Below, piece after piece: positions 40,940 through 49,499 of a DNA stretch of 64,000 bases (position 1 is its first letter; each line of letters starts with the position of its first letter). Source of the DNA: an uncultured Luminiphilus sp. (GTDB lineage Bacteria > Pseudomonadota > Gammaproteobacteria > Pseudomonadales > Halieaceae); NCBI GenBank assembly GCA_938084055.1, contig CALKDK010000009.1, positions 62,001 through 126,000 on the forward strand, in the 5' to 3' direction. A program made the position numbers and the translations under genes. The notes under the pieces were generated by a model that was given only the letters and a program-made list of their open reading frames with translations, was not told where the DNA came from and ran no database searches.

Positions 40940-42436
40940 ATGCAACAGCATGCCAAGCCATGCCAATGGCTGATCCTGCTGGTTATTCTGACCGTCTCCG
41001 GACTGCCCGCCCATGCCGCTGAAGACAGCAGTGTCACGGCAATAGGGACCGAGACCGACGCAGTGACACCACCCGCACTGGACGAGGGCAGTGACGTTGC
41101 GAACAGTGCAGAACAAACCGGTTACTTCCCTGACCCTGCCGATTCATCCGAGGAGCCAGCGCCTCCCAATGGCAATATCGAGAGCGAGACCGAAGCGGAT
41201 AAGTCGGCGCTGGAAACCGCCGACGCCATGGTCATTGATATGCGTGACAACCTTGACCGGACAACGGCACCCATCCCCCAACCCGAATCGCAGTTGGTAG
41301 CGGAGTACCAAACAGCAATCAGGGAGGCCGAGCTATCGGGCGGCGCCTACTCCGGTGCAATCGCCGAGCACCTGCTGGGACTGGGAACCACCCTGCAACA
41401 ATTGAATCGGCATGCCGAAGCCATCGAAGTACTCAAACGCGGGGTGCATCTGTCCAGAATCAATTCGGGCCTTTACAGCGCAGAGCAGCTGGCACTGCTG
41501 CGCAGCGAAATAAGAAGCCACATGGCAATGGGCAACTTTGATGTGGTTGATGAGCGGCAGCGCTATCTCTATCGAGTGGAGCGACGCTCACTGTCCAGCT
41601 CAACGGAGTCAACCCAGGCGCTGATTCGCCAGGCACAATGGCAAAGGCAGGCTTTTTTACTCTCGGTAGGGGAACCGGAGACCCAGGCTGGACGCCTTAT
41701 GATCATGTGGGACCTGTATCGAATGGCGCTGAACGAAAGTATCGATATTTATGGTGAGCAGGCTCTCGAACTCAAAAAGCCGCTGGAGGGCATGATCGAA
41801 ACCCAGTATTTATTTGCTGGCTATCGCGGTTATCAGCATGATCCGTCGTCCAGCGCGTCAGAGTTGCAGGCCGCCGCTATGACCAACCAGTCCTACCGCC
41901 GCGGGGAATCGGTACTCAAGGCGATACTCGAGGTGAATATGCTCAATAATCTGGGCGCCGAGCAGAGAATAGATGATACGGTGGTCCTCGGGGATTGGGC
42001 ATGGTGGTTTGGTAAGTTCAACGATGCCCAGACGTACTACAGTGAAGCAATGACCTTAATCGAAGCATTACCCGAGGACAGCACTCCCGGCCTTGTCAAC
42101 ACGCTGTTTGGCCAGCCAACCGTCCTCCCCAGCCTCGAGGCTATCCGGCCGCTCCCCGATCACGGCACCCGGGAGGATGGTGAACTGGTCATTGGCTTTG
42201 ACCTGACTGAAACCGGCAGAGTTACCAATGTGGAACGCTTGAGAGAACCTGAGGTCGAAGAAGAGAAGGCCATAAGTCGCCTGGTACGCGCGCTGAAAAA
42301 TACGCGCTTCAGGCCGCCGTTCTCTGACGGTATGCCGGTGGCAGTGGAAGGTATGGTGTGGTCGTTTGAGCCCGTGGCGTGGCGTGCCATGGCACCGGGC
42401 GAACCCGCGCCAGGGGAAGCAAGCGAAGAGGGATGA
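40940..42436 (+). CDS. secreted TPR-like protein with TonB-C-like tail (envelope operon gene 1)
   Basis: The 498-aa product has a signal peptide (about 1-27), an acidic low-complexity segment (about 28-90), helical TPR-like repeats (HLLGLGTTLQQLNRHAEAIE, then FGKFNDAQTYYSEAMTLIEA) and a C-terminal segment resembling the TonB/TPR-associated C-terminal domain (VIGFDLTETGRVTNVERL, LKNTRFRPPFSDGMP). ATG 40940 follows a spacer of 153 bp from the divergent thioesterase; the frame is open upstream, but that part is not signal-like. It is first in the operon and probably works in the periplasm as an adaptor. Confidence 0.8.
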   Translation: MQQHAKPCQWLILLVILTVSGLPAHAAEDSSVTAIGTETDAVTPPALDEGSDVANSAEQTGYFPDPADSSEEPAPPNGNIESETEADKSALETADAMVIDMRDNLDRTTAPIPQPESQLVAEYQTAIREAELSGGAYSGAIAEHLLGLGTTLQQLNRHAEAIEVLKRGVHLSRINSGLYSAEQLALLRSEIRSHMAMGNFDVVDERQRYLYRVERRSLSSSTESTQALIRQAQWQRQAFLLSVGEPETQAGRLMIMWDLYRMALNESIDIYGEQALELKKPLEGMIETQYLFAGYRGYQHDPSSSASELQAAAMTNQSYRRGESVLKAILEVNMLNNLGAEQRIDDTVVLGDWAWWFGKFNDAQTYYSEAMTLIEALPEDSTPGLVNTLFGQPTVLPSLEAIRPLPDHGTREDGELVIGFDLTETGRVTNVERLREPEVEEEKAISRLVRALKNTRFRPPFSDGMPVAVEGMVWSFEPVAWRAMAPGEPAPGEASEEG

Positions 42437-42437
42437 A

Positions 42438-43553
42438 ATGACCATGATGAAGCCATCGAACCCCACGGCGCTACGTGTCATCGCAATCGCCGGTGCCCTG
42501 GTACTCCTGACGGGGTGCCCAAGTGCCAGTACGCCGACCAAACCGTCGACCCCGACTCCACCCTCCCCCAGCGCCTCCTCGCCGTCGTCCAGTTCAAGTT
42601 CCTCGAGCAGCAGTTCGAGTTCGAGCTCGAGCTCGAGCTCGAGTCAGGGATCATCCAGCAGTAGCTCAGGATCACCCAGCACCGGTAGCAGTGGCGGCAC
42701 GCCACCCTCAGGAGGCTCACCGGGTGCTTCTGGCAGTTCCCAACCCGCCGGCGGGGATTTCCCACAGCCCGCAGCTGAAGTGGGCGAAGCGGGCTCGACG
42801 ACCGGGTCCATCGGTGAACCCGGCGCCGGCGACTCGGGAGACGGGTCGGAAGGTGGCCAGGGCGAACCGGGCTTCGGCGATATGGCGGGCCAGGAGGCTC
42901 TTCCTGATATGCGCGATACGCTCCCCACTTTTGATGAGAGTTACGGCGAGGAGGGAACTGCAGGCGCAGTGGGCGATGCATCCTCTGCGACCGGCGAAGA
43001 TTCGGTAGCGGCCGGCGGTACCCCCGGGGGGTCGCCCGGGGTCGAGGGCAAGGATCAGCCCGCGGGGGCACCGGGCACCCGGGCTCAGGGAGGTATGGAC
43101 GGTGTGGAGGGCGCCGGTATCCTCACCACGGCGGAACAGGTGGCTATACTGGACGGCCAGCTGGAGCAGAGTACCAGCGACTTCGACGCGCTTATTCTCG
43201 AGGAGCAACAGCGCCAGCGTGAAATGGAACGTGCCCGACAGACAACGCAGCGGGAACAGCCCGAGCCCGCGGGTCCGGGCACGGGCGGGCGGTCCCCCTA
43301 TCGGGATGACGTCGCCATGGGCGGCGGTGGCAGTACCGGTGGCGGTATGGGAGGTGCCAGCCAGGGAGGGGGCGCACCCCCTGACAACCCCGCCATTTAC
43401 AAGCCACCGGAAGATATCCCTGATGGACAGGATGACGACGTCGTAGCGCGTCAACTGCGGGAGGCGGCCATGCGAGAACCCGACCCCGCAGTGCGGGAAC
43501 GGTTATGGAACGAATACAGGAAATACAAGGGACTGGAGGTACCAGAAGAATGA
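42438..43553 (+). CDS. poly-serine lipoprotein (operon gene 2)
   Basis: The 371-aa lipoprotein has lipobox L-L-T-G-C (Cys27; Pro at +2), a Pro/Ser/Thr linker, exactly 20 consecutive serines (about residues 50-69), and then a Gly/Ser/Pro-rich, low-complexity body. Only the last ~100 residues look structured: TTAEQVAILDGQLEQSTSDF, a charged helix with EEQQRQREMERARQ, and a tail with DPAVRERLWNEYRKYKG. ATG 42438 is one base after the previous stop. Poly-serine linkers usually tether a domain at a distance from the outer membrane. Confidence 0.8.
   Translation: MTMMKPSNPTALRVIAIAGALVLLTGCPSASTPTKPSTPTPPSPSASSPSSSSSSSSSSSSSSSSSSSSQGSSSSSSGSPSTGSSGGTPPSGGSPGASGSSQPAGGDFPQPAAEVGEAGSTTGSIGEPGAGDSGDGSEGGQGEPGFGDMAGQEALPDMRDTLPTFDESYGEEGTAGAVGDASSATGEDSVAAGGTPGGSPGVEGKDQPAGAPGTRAQGGMDGVEGAGILTTAEQVAILDGQLEQSTSDFDALILEEQQRQREMERARQTTQREQPEPAGPGTGGRSPYRDDVAMGGGGSTGGGMGGASQGGGAPPDNPAIYKPPEDIPDGQDDDVVARQLREAAMREPDPAVRERLWNEYRKYKGLEVPEE
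42572..42680 (+). repeat. serine-codon microsatellite
   Basis: Within operon gene 2, alternating TCG/AGC/AGT serine codons create a hexameric run based on TCGAGC (clearest at 42613-42645). Six different serine codons are used across the 20-serine tract, so selection acts on the amino acids, while the core could still change length by slippage. Confidence 0.75.
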
Positions 43554-44758
43554 CTGCGAGATTAACTCTCCTTATTTTTCTGGCGTTCGTGACAGGCTGC
43601 GTAAACCAGACCGTCAAAAGTACCTCTGTTCCCCCCCTGGCCCAGCCGCCCAGCCCAGTCCCCGAGGCGCAGGTGCTCGACGTTGGCGTGGCCATTCTGG
43701 ATCCGGGTATTGCCGAATTAAAAGATGATGAGCTGGTCTACCCCGAAATACGCCGGGCAGAAGCGACCTTTATTGCCCGGGAGCTGACGGCAACACTCGA
43801 AGAGGTCGGTGCCTGGGGTGCCGTGCGCGTAGTACCGGACAGCGCCCAGTTCACAGACATATTGGTCACGGGACAGATCCTGCATAGTGACGGCGAGCAT
43901 CTCGCACTGGCGGTTAAGGTGATCGACGCACGGGGGATCCGCTGGATCGACAAAACCTACGAGGGCACAACCAGTCGCTACGCCTACGACAGTCCCGCGA
44001 GCGCGAACCGGGATCCGTTCCTCCTTGTGTATCGCCAGATCGCCAATGACATGCTGGCTGTCTTCAACAACACACCGGGCCGGGATCGGATTGCCATACG
44101 CCAGGTGGCCGAAATGCGCTTCGCGCGGAATTTTGCCGAGGATGCATTCGCCGATTACCTGACACAGGATAAATCGGGCACCTATCGGCTACAGCGTCTC
44201 CCTGCAGAGAATGACCCGATGCTGGAGCGGGTTCGTACGCTCAGGCAACGCAACTACGTATTTGTCGACACCTTGCAGGGCTACTACACGGGTTTCTCTG
44301 AAGAGATGTACACCCCCTATCAGGAGTGGCGCAAATTAAGTTACGACGAGGTGGTAGCCCAGCGCGAGTTGCAGGCGGAAGCCAATCAGCGCCTTATTGC
44401 AGGTGCAGCTGCCGTAGTCGCTGGCATAGCGGCACAGGGCTCGAGCAGTGATTATGCCAATGCGGCTGGTATGGTAGGTATCGCCGGCGGTGCCTACCTG
44501 CTGAAAAGTGGTCTCGAGAAACGTGCGGAATCCAGCATCCACTCTCTGGCCATAGAAGAACTGGGCCAGTCACTGTCTGCGGAGATCACTCCCAGGGTCA
44601 TTGAACTGGAGGATCGAACGGTGCGCCTGTCGGGGAACGTTGAAGACCAGTACAACCAGTGGCGTGAGTTGATGGCCGATATCTATGCCACTGAGATTGG
44701 GGCTCTTGACAGCCCGATCACCAATCCCGAAACCCCGGACAACCCCGACGCGGGTTGA
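43550..44758 (+). CDS. lipoprotein with glycine-rich helical hairpin (operon gene 3)
   Basis: The 402-aa lipoprotein has lipobox F-V-T-G-C (Cys17; Val at +2). Its N-terminal domain (about 40-180) has an alpha/beta pattern with VAILDPGIAEL, FIARELTATLEEVGAWGAVRV and ILVTGQILHSDGEHLALAVKV, reminiscent of periplasmic curli/CsgG-type domains. Near residues 285-330 a small-residue stretch (GAAAVVAGIAAQG, GMVGIAGGAYLL) could be a glycine-zipper membrane hairpin. It overlaps the previous gene as ATGA. No family assigned. Confidence 0.78.
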   Translation: MTARLTLLIFLAFVTGCVNQTVKSTSVPPLAQPPSPVPEAQVLDVGVAILDPGIAELKDDELVYPEIRRAEATFIARELTATLEEVGAWGAVRVVPDSAQFTDILVTGQILHSDGEHLALAVKVIDARGIRWIDKTYEGTTSRYAYDSPASANRDPFLLVYRQIANDMLAVFNNTPGRDRIAIRQVAEMRFARNFAEDAFADYLTQDKSGTYRLQRLPAENDPMLERVRTLRQRNYVFVDTLQGYYTGFSEEMYTPYQEWRKLSYDEVVAQRELQAEANQRLIAGAAAVVAGIAAQGSSSDYANAAGMVGIAGGAYLLKSGLEKRAESSIHSLAIEELGQSLSAEITPRVIELEDRTVRLSGNVEDQYNQWRELMADIYATEIGALDSPITNPETPDNPDAG

Positions 44759-44773
44759 CCCGCAGCCAAAGCC

Positions 44774-46300
44774 ATGACCAACCCAAGTGATCAGCCCCTC
44801 AAGGCTGCCGTTTTCAGTCCCCGGGAAGAGCTACCTGCCGGTGCTACCGCCCCAGGGGAGAAGCGTCCCTCATGGCTTTTGCCGGGTATCGCGGTACTCG
44901 CGCTCGCCGGGGCACTGGTATTTTTCGCTCTGCCCGCATGGATTGATTCCGATACGACAACGACAGCCCAGGGAGTGGGCAGCACGCAAACTGGCAATCA
45001 AATGACCGACAACGTCGCTGCCGGCGCCGCATCGGACAGCAACACCGAGCGGAGTCCATTTGCTGAAGCTCAGCAACAAAAACTTCGCAAGGCAGCCCAG
45101 GACGCGCTGCAGCGTGTACTGGAGGCGCAGGAGGAGCTTCAGGCATTCGGCGTTGAGACCTGGGCACCCGACGCCTACCTCGCGGCTGTCGCCGTCGCTG
45201 AGACCGGGGATGAAGCCTATCGTGAGCGGCAGTTCACCGAAGCCGCCACGGCCTATCAACAAGCCGCCGCAGCCCTTGCCGAGCTTCAGGACAGCATCGC
45301 TGGCCGCAGTGACACCGCCCGGCGGGAGACACGATCCGCGGTGGAAGCCGGAAATTCCAAAAGAGCACAGGAACAGCGCTCTCTGCTCGCCATTCTCGCC
45401 CCGGGGGATCCGGAACTACCGCTGCTCGAGGAACGTATTACAGCGATTCCCAAGGTGCGCTCGGCCCTCGATTCTGCCGATACCGCGGCCCAAAGCGGCG
45501 ATACGGGTGCGGCGGTGGCAGCAGCGGCGGAAGCGCAGGCGGCTGATCCACGACATATGGGGGCTTCCGATGCGCTCGCCCGCTACCGGGAAGCCGACAT
45601 TGAAGCACGCTTTCGTCGGGCGATGAGCGAAGGCTACGGCGCTCTGGAGGCGGAGCAGTTCAGTCGTGCCGCCAGTGCTTTCCAGAGTGCGGCCAAAATC
45701 CGAGCCGGCGCGCCCGAACCGAGGGCGGCCCTGGTCGAGCTGGCCGCCGCCGAGACCGCCTGGGAACTGAGACAGCTGGCCAGGCAGGGGGTTGCGCAGG
45801 AGCAGGAAGAGGCCTGGACTGAAGCCGTCACAACCTACGAAACAGCGCTTGAAATTGACAATACCCTGATTTTTGCCCGGGAAGGTTTGGCCCGAGCCAG
45901 GCCGCGAGCCGATCTCGCCGAGGCAATCAAGGCGGTGTTGGACGAGCCCGACCGTCTGGTTGATGCCCGTGCACTCGGAGCCGCAGAAACTCTTTGGGCG
46001 GATGGCCAAACCCTCTCACCCCGGGGACCTCTCCTGGAACAGCAGCTGAGTGAGCTGGCCGCACTGCTGAACCGGGCTAAAACCCCCGTGGCCGTCACCC
46101 TGACATCCGATGCACTGACTGATGTCACTTTGCTGCGAGTGAAGCGGCTGGGCGCTTTTGATGCCACCAACCTGACGCTGCGCCCGGGGAGTTATACCGC
46201 GTTGGGAGTCCGCAATGGCTTTCGTGATGTGCGTGTCAATTTCGACATCAAGCCCGACAGCCAGCCTGTCATTGACGTCCGGTGCCAGGAAGCCATATGA
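44774..46300 (+). CDS. single-span membrane protein with TPR-like periplasmic region (operon gene 4)
   Basis: The 508-aa protein has a short cytoplasmic tail with VFSPREELPAG, one membrane helix (about 34-53), and a long Ala/Glu-rich helical region of TPR-type repeats (YRERQFTEAATAYQQAAAAL; EQFSRAASAFQSAAKIRAG; EEAWTEAVTTYETALEID). A PEGA-like beta-module closes it (about 445-505, with LRPGSYTALGVRNGFRDV). Type II topology puts most of it in the periplasm. It overlaps the next gene as ATGA, and the two share tail and PEGA features, so they may form one complex. Confidence 0.82.
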   Translation: MTNPSDQPLKAAVFSPREELPAGATAPGEKRPSWLLPGIAVLALAGALVFFALPAWIDSDTTTTAQGVGSTQTGNQMTDNVAAGAASDSNTERSPFAEAQQQKLRKAAQDALQRVLEAQEELQAFGVETWAPDAYLAAVAVAETGDEAYRERQFTEAATAYQQAAAALAELQDSIAGRSDTARRETRSAVEAGNSKRAQEQRSLLAILAPGDPELPLLEERITAIPKVRSALDSADTAAQSGDTGAAVAAAAEAQAADPRHMGASDALARYREADIEARFRRAMSEGYGALEAEQFSRAASAFQSAAKIRAGAPEPRAALVELAAAETAWELRQLARQGVAQEQEEAWTEAVTTYETALEIDNTLIFAREGLARARPRADLAEAIKAVLDEPDRLVDARALGAAETLWADGQTLSPRGPLLEQQLSELAALLNRAKTPVAVTLTSDALTDVTLLRVKRLGAFDATNLTLRPGSYTALGVRNGFRDVRVNFDIKPDSQPVIDVRCQEAI

Positions 46301-48405
46301 CGGGACAGGATACCCAGCCTCCGCTGGCCGCGGGGGGATTCACGCCCCGGAAAGGCAGTGACCATGAGGTACTGACGCCAACCGGATTTCAGCCTTTGGA
46401 TCCGGGTAAACGTCCCGACCGGGCGCCGCTATGGCCCAGGATGCTGATCGGTGGTGCGGCGCTGTTCATTGCCGCCATCCTGTTTTTCCTCCTGACCGCC
46501 CGCTCCCTTGAAATTCAGGTGAACGCCGTTGGTACAGCCGCTATCGATATCAGTGGCGTGCACGTTCCCCTGGGCCAGCGCTATTTAATCCGTCCGGGTG
46601 CGTACGCAGTCACCGTAACGGTGCCCGGCTACAGGGACTGGCAAGAGGTCGTATCCGTGACCAAGGCCGACAGCCAGCAGCTCTCTGTGTCACCCACTAT
46701 CCTGCCCGGCCGGGTTTCAGTGCGCAGCGAACCCGCAGGTGCCGTTGTCTCTGTCTCTGGGCAACCCATGGGACAGACGCCACTTGAAGCATTGAGCCTG
46801 GAGGCGGGCCCCACGCTGATCAGTCTGGCGCTGGCCCGGCATCAGGTAAGTGAGGAGACTTTTGAGGTCACGGGTCGCGGCGTTGAGCAAACGATTGTGG
46901 TCGCACTGGCACCCGACTGGGCCCTTGTCACCGTGCCCGCCATACCGGGCGATGCCACCGTTTGGGTCGACGGAGAGCCTGCGGGCACTGCGGGCGAGCC
47001 GCTTGAGGTCATGAGCGGCGATCGCCTCATCAGCGTTCGAGCCCCCGGCTATCTGGACGCCAGCATCGAGTTAAAGATCGTGGCAGAGGTTGATCAGGTC
47101 CTGGACGCGGTCGAGCTCGTTCCCGCTGCCGGTGTACTCGAGCTTCTGACCAACCCGGTTGCGGCCAATGTATCAGTCAATGGCGCATTTATCGGCCTGG
47201 CCCCCCTCTCCCTGGAGCTGGAACCGGGCCGCCAGCACCGCATCCAGGTCAACAAGGTGGGGTACACCCGCAAAAGCATCGAAGTGATGCTGGACAAAGG
47301 CGCAACAGAAACACGCACCGTGGTTCTGAAACCCCGTTTGGGTAACGTCAGCTTTCAGCTCACCCCTGCCGCTGCTGAACTCTGGATTAACGGACGGTTG
47401 CAGGGCAGTGGCAGTCGGGCGCTGGACTTACCTGCCGTGGAGCAGCGGGTTGAAGTCCGGCTGGACGGCTACGCTAGCCAGAGGCTCCGTGTAACGCCTC
47501 GGGAGGGCCTGGGCCAGGTGGTTGACATCCAGCTGCTCACTGAGGCCGAAGCGCGGAAGGCGGCCCTGACGCCCGAAATCACATCCGCACTGGGCCAGAC
47601 ACTGGTGTTGATTGATCCATTGGCAGAGCCCATGAACACCTTCAGCATGGGGGCATCGCGCCGGGAGCCGGGTCGTCGTTCGAATGAGGTTCTGCACACC
47701 GTTGAATTGGAGCGCGCCTTTTACCTGGCGACGACCGAAACCACCAACGCCCAGTTTCGCCAGTTTCTGGAAAGTCATGACAGCGGCCAGATCGAGGGCA
47801 ATAGCCTCAATCGCGAACATCAACCCGTTGTTGGCATCAGCTGGCAACAGGCCGCGCGGTTCTGCAACTGGCTGAGCCTCAGGGAGGGTCTCCCCCCGTT
47901 CTACCGCGAGACCCAGGGCATAGTGGACGGCTACAATCCATCGAGCACCGGCTATCGGCTGCCCACCGAAGCCGAGTGGTCTTTTTCGGCGCGGGTTGAG
48001 GGCGAGAGCTACCGGAAATTCGCCTGGGGGGAGGACTTCCCACCCAGGGCGGCGGTGGTCAACGTGGCTGACAACACGTCTGCCCTGGTGACCGGGCGTA
48101 TCCTGAACGGCTATGCAGACGGCTATATTGTGTCCGCCCCGGTCGGTAGTTTTCCCAGCAACCATCGCGGGCTGTACGATATGGGCGGAAACGTGGCCGA
48201 GTGGGTGCACGATGTCTACGCTATCCCCTCAGCCAATGCTGAGTTGGCCACTGATCCACTGGGCGCCCTCAAGGGCGATAACTACACGGTGCGCGGTGCC
48301 AGTTGGGCTTTGAGCCGATTGTCGGAACTCCGATTGACGTTCAGGGACTATGGTGCGTCCGGCAGGGATGACTTGGGTTTCAGGATTGCACGCTATGCCG
48401 AATAA
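46297..48405 (+). CDS. PEGA-repeat protein with non-catalytic FGE/SUMF1-like domain (operon gene 5)
   Basis: The 702-aa protein has a ~48-residue cytoplasmic tail (with GFTPRKG and LTPTGFQPL), one membrane helix (about 49-68), about five PEGA repeats (about 70-420; for example VSVRSEPAGAVVSVSGQPMG and LELLTNPVAANVSVNGAFIG), then a formylglycine-generating-enzyme-like domain (about 440-702) with TTETTNAQFRQFL, GYRLPTEAEWSFSAR, GLYDMGGNVAEWVHDV and TVRGASW. The two active-site cysteines of true FGE, expected after the RGxSW motif, are absent, so it is probably a structural or ligand-binding module. Confidence 0.88.
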   Translation: MTGQDTQPPLAAGGFTPRKGSDHEVLTPTGFQPLDPGKRPDRAPLWPRMLIGGAALFIAAILFFLLTARSLEIQVNAVGTAAIDISGVHVPLGQRYLIRPGAYAVTVTVPGYRDWQEVVSVTKADSQQLSVSPTILPGRVSVRSEPAGAVVSVSGQPMGQTPLEALSLEAGPTLISLALARHQVSEETFEVTGRGVEQTIVVALAPDWALVTVPAIPGDATVWVDGEPAGTAGEPLEVMSGDRLISVRAPGYLDASIELKIVAEVDQVLDAVELVPAAGVLELLTNPVAANVSVNGAFIGLAPLSLELEPGRQHRIQVNKVGYTRKSIEVMLDKGATETRTVVLKPRLGNVSFQLTPAAAELWINGRLQGSGSRALDLPAVEQRVEVRLDGYASQRLRVTPREGLGQVVDIQLLTEAEARKAALTPEITSALGQTLVLIDPLAEPMNTFSMGASRREPGRRSNEVLHTVELERAFYLATTETTNAQFRQFLESHDSGQIEGNSLNREHQPVVGISWQQAARFCNWLSLREGLPPFYRETQGIVDGYNPSSTGYRLPTEAEWSFSARVEGESYRKFAWGEDFPPRAAVVNVADNTSALVTGRILNGYADGYIVSAPVGSFPSNHRGLYDMGGNVAEWVHDVYAIPSANAELATDPLGALKGDNYTVRGASWALSRLSELRLTFRDYGASGRDDLGFRIARYAE

Positions 48406-48679
48406 CATGACCTGGATCGTCACCGCCCGCGCATTGGCCTGCCTCGTTGCCCTCACAGTTGCCGGGGTGGTGGCCGGCCAGGACGCCGCGCCACCGAGCA
48501 GCACCCCGCAAGCCACCGTCGATACAGGGCAGCAGGATACGGTGACTGATGGGCCAGAACCCGAAAATACTGTCGAAGAAACCATCGAGAGTGCTGCAAC
48601 GGGTCGGCCCACACTGGACTATGAACCCACTGAAAGCATTTCCGAGGACAGCTCGGTATCCTTTCCCGTCGACATCTGA
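48395..48679 (+). CDS. small secreted acidic protein (operon gene 6)
   Basis: The 94-aa product has a signal peptide (residues 1-27, ending VAGVVAGQDA) and an acidic, Thr/Pro/Glu-rich tail with no predicted fold (EPENTVEETIESAA). ATG 48395 overlaps the previous gene by 11 bp. Function unknown; it may be a small accessory subunit or linker of the proposed complex. Confidence 0.65.
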   Translation: MPNNMTWIVTARALACLVALTVAGVVAGQDAAPPSSTPQATVDTGQQDTVTDGPEPENTVEETIESAATGRPTLDYEPTESISEDSSVSFPVDI

Positions 48680-48695
48680 AGAGGCCTGACCCGGT

Positions 48696-49499
48696 ATGAA
48701 TCTCCGCTCCAACAATGAATTCCTCTACCAGATATTCGCGCTGCTGCTCGCTGTCATCGTTGTGCATGGCGTCTACATTGGTGTCATCCGACCCACTGCC
48801 GACGCCCAGCTCACTGCCCAGGCGGCACTGCAGGCCGCCGGGGAAGATGTCGTCAGCCAGCGCACCCTGGCGATTGTCATCCGCGATCTTGAGCAGGAGG
48901 CCTGTTTTATCCTACTCATTTGGGCGCTGGCCATTATGGGCCTCAAAGCCCGCCGCACCCGGGATGAGCAGAGTATGCTCGGCAGAAGCCTGATCGAAGT
49001 GCCGACCGGAACCAGCCTGCTACCCCAGGACAGCCGCGAATATTCCCGGGCGCTGGAAGCCCTACCCGAGGACGAGCAGGACTACCTCCTGCCCCGTGCC
49101 CTCATGAATGCGCTGCAGCGTTTTGCCACGACCCAATCCATACCGGCTGTCTCGGAATCTGTGCGCGAGCAGTGCGATATCGAGGCCGACCGGCTTGATT
49201 CCGAATTGTCCATGGTCCGCTATATCTCGTGGGCTATCCCCTCAATCGGCTTCATAGGGACGGTTCGTGGTATTGGTGACGCCCTCGGACAGGCGTACAA
49301 AGCCGTCGAGGGTGACATTTCGGGGGTGACAGTCAGCCTCGGCGTGGCATTTAACAGCACCTTTGTCGCGCTCGTGCTATCGATCATCATCATGTTTGCC
49401 CTGCACCAGCTGCAGCTCTCCCAGGAGCGACTCGTACTGAACACCCAGCGTTACATTGATCGCAAACTGCTGCGCCACCTGGCAGTTCCCCAATTATGA
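48696..49499 (+). CDS. MotA/TolQ/ExbB-like proton channel protein (operon gene 7)
   Basis: The 267-aa protein has four hydrophobic segments: about 9-31, 68-83, 174-200 and 209-235. The last two carry the channel signatures IPSIGFIGTVRGIGDALGQA and SGVTVSLGVAFNSTFVALVLS, matching the ExbB/TolQ/MotA pore helices. A ~90-residue loop between helices 2 and 3 should be cytoplasmic. In known systems five such subunits surround two ExbD/TolR/MotB proteins and use proton flow to move them. Here the two VWA proteins encoded downstream are the likely partners. Confidence 0.88.
   Translation: MNLRSNNEFLYQIFALLLAVIVVHGVYIGVIRPTADAQLTAQAALQAAGEDVVSQRTLAIVIRDLEQEACFILLIWALAIMGLKARRTRDEQSMLGRSLIEVPTGTSLLPQDSREYSRALEALPEDEQDYLLPRALMNALQRFATTQSIPAVSESVREQCDIEADRLDSELSMVRYISWAIPSIGFIGTVRGIGDALGQAYKAVEGDISGVTVSLGVAFNSTFVALVLSIIIMFALHQLQLSQERLVLNTQRYIDRKLLRHLAVPQL

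Noticed and set aside
42572-42680. CRISPR-like or mobile repeat
   Set aside because: The repeat is an in-frame serine tract within a protein-coding gene, with no spacers.
46297-48405. Active formylglycine-generating enzyme
   Set aside because: The two active-site cysteines are missing and no sulfatase gene is present in the window.
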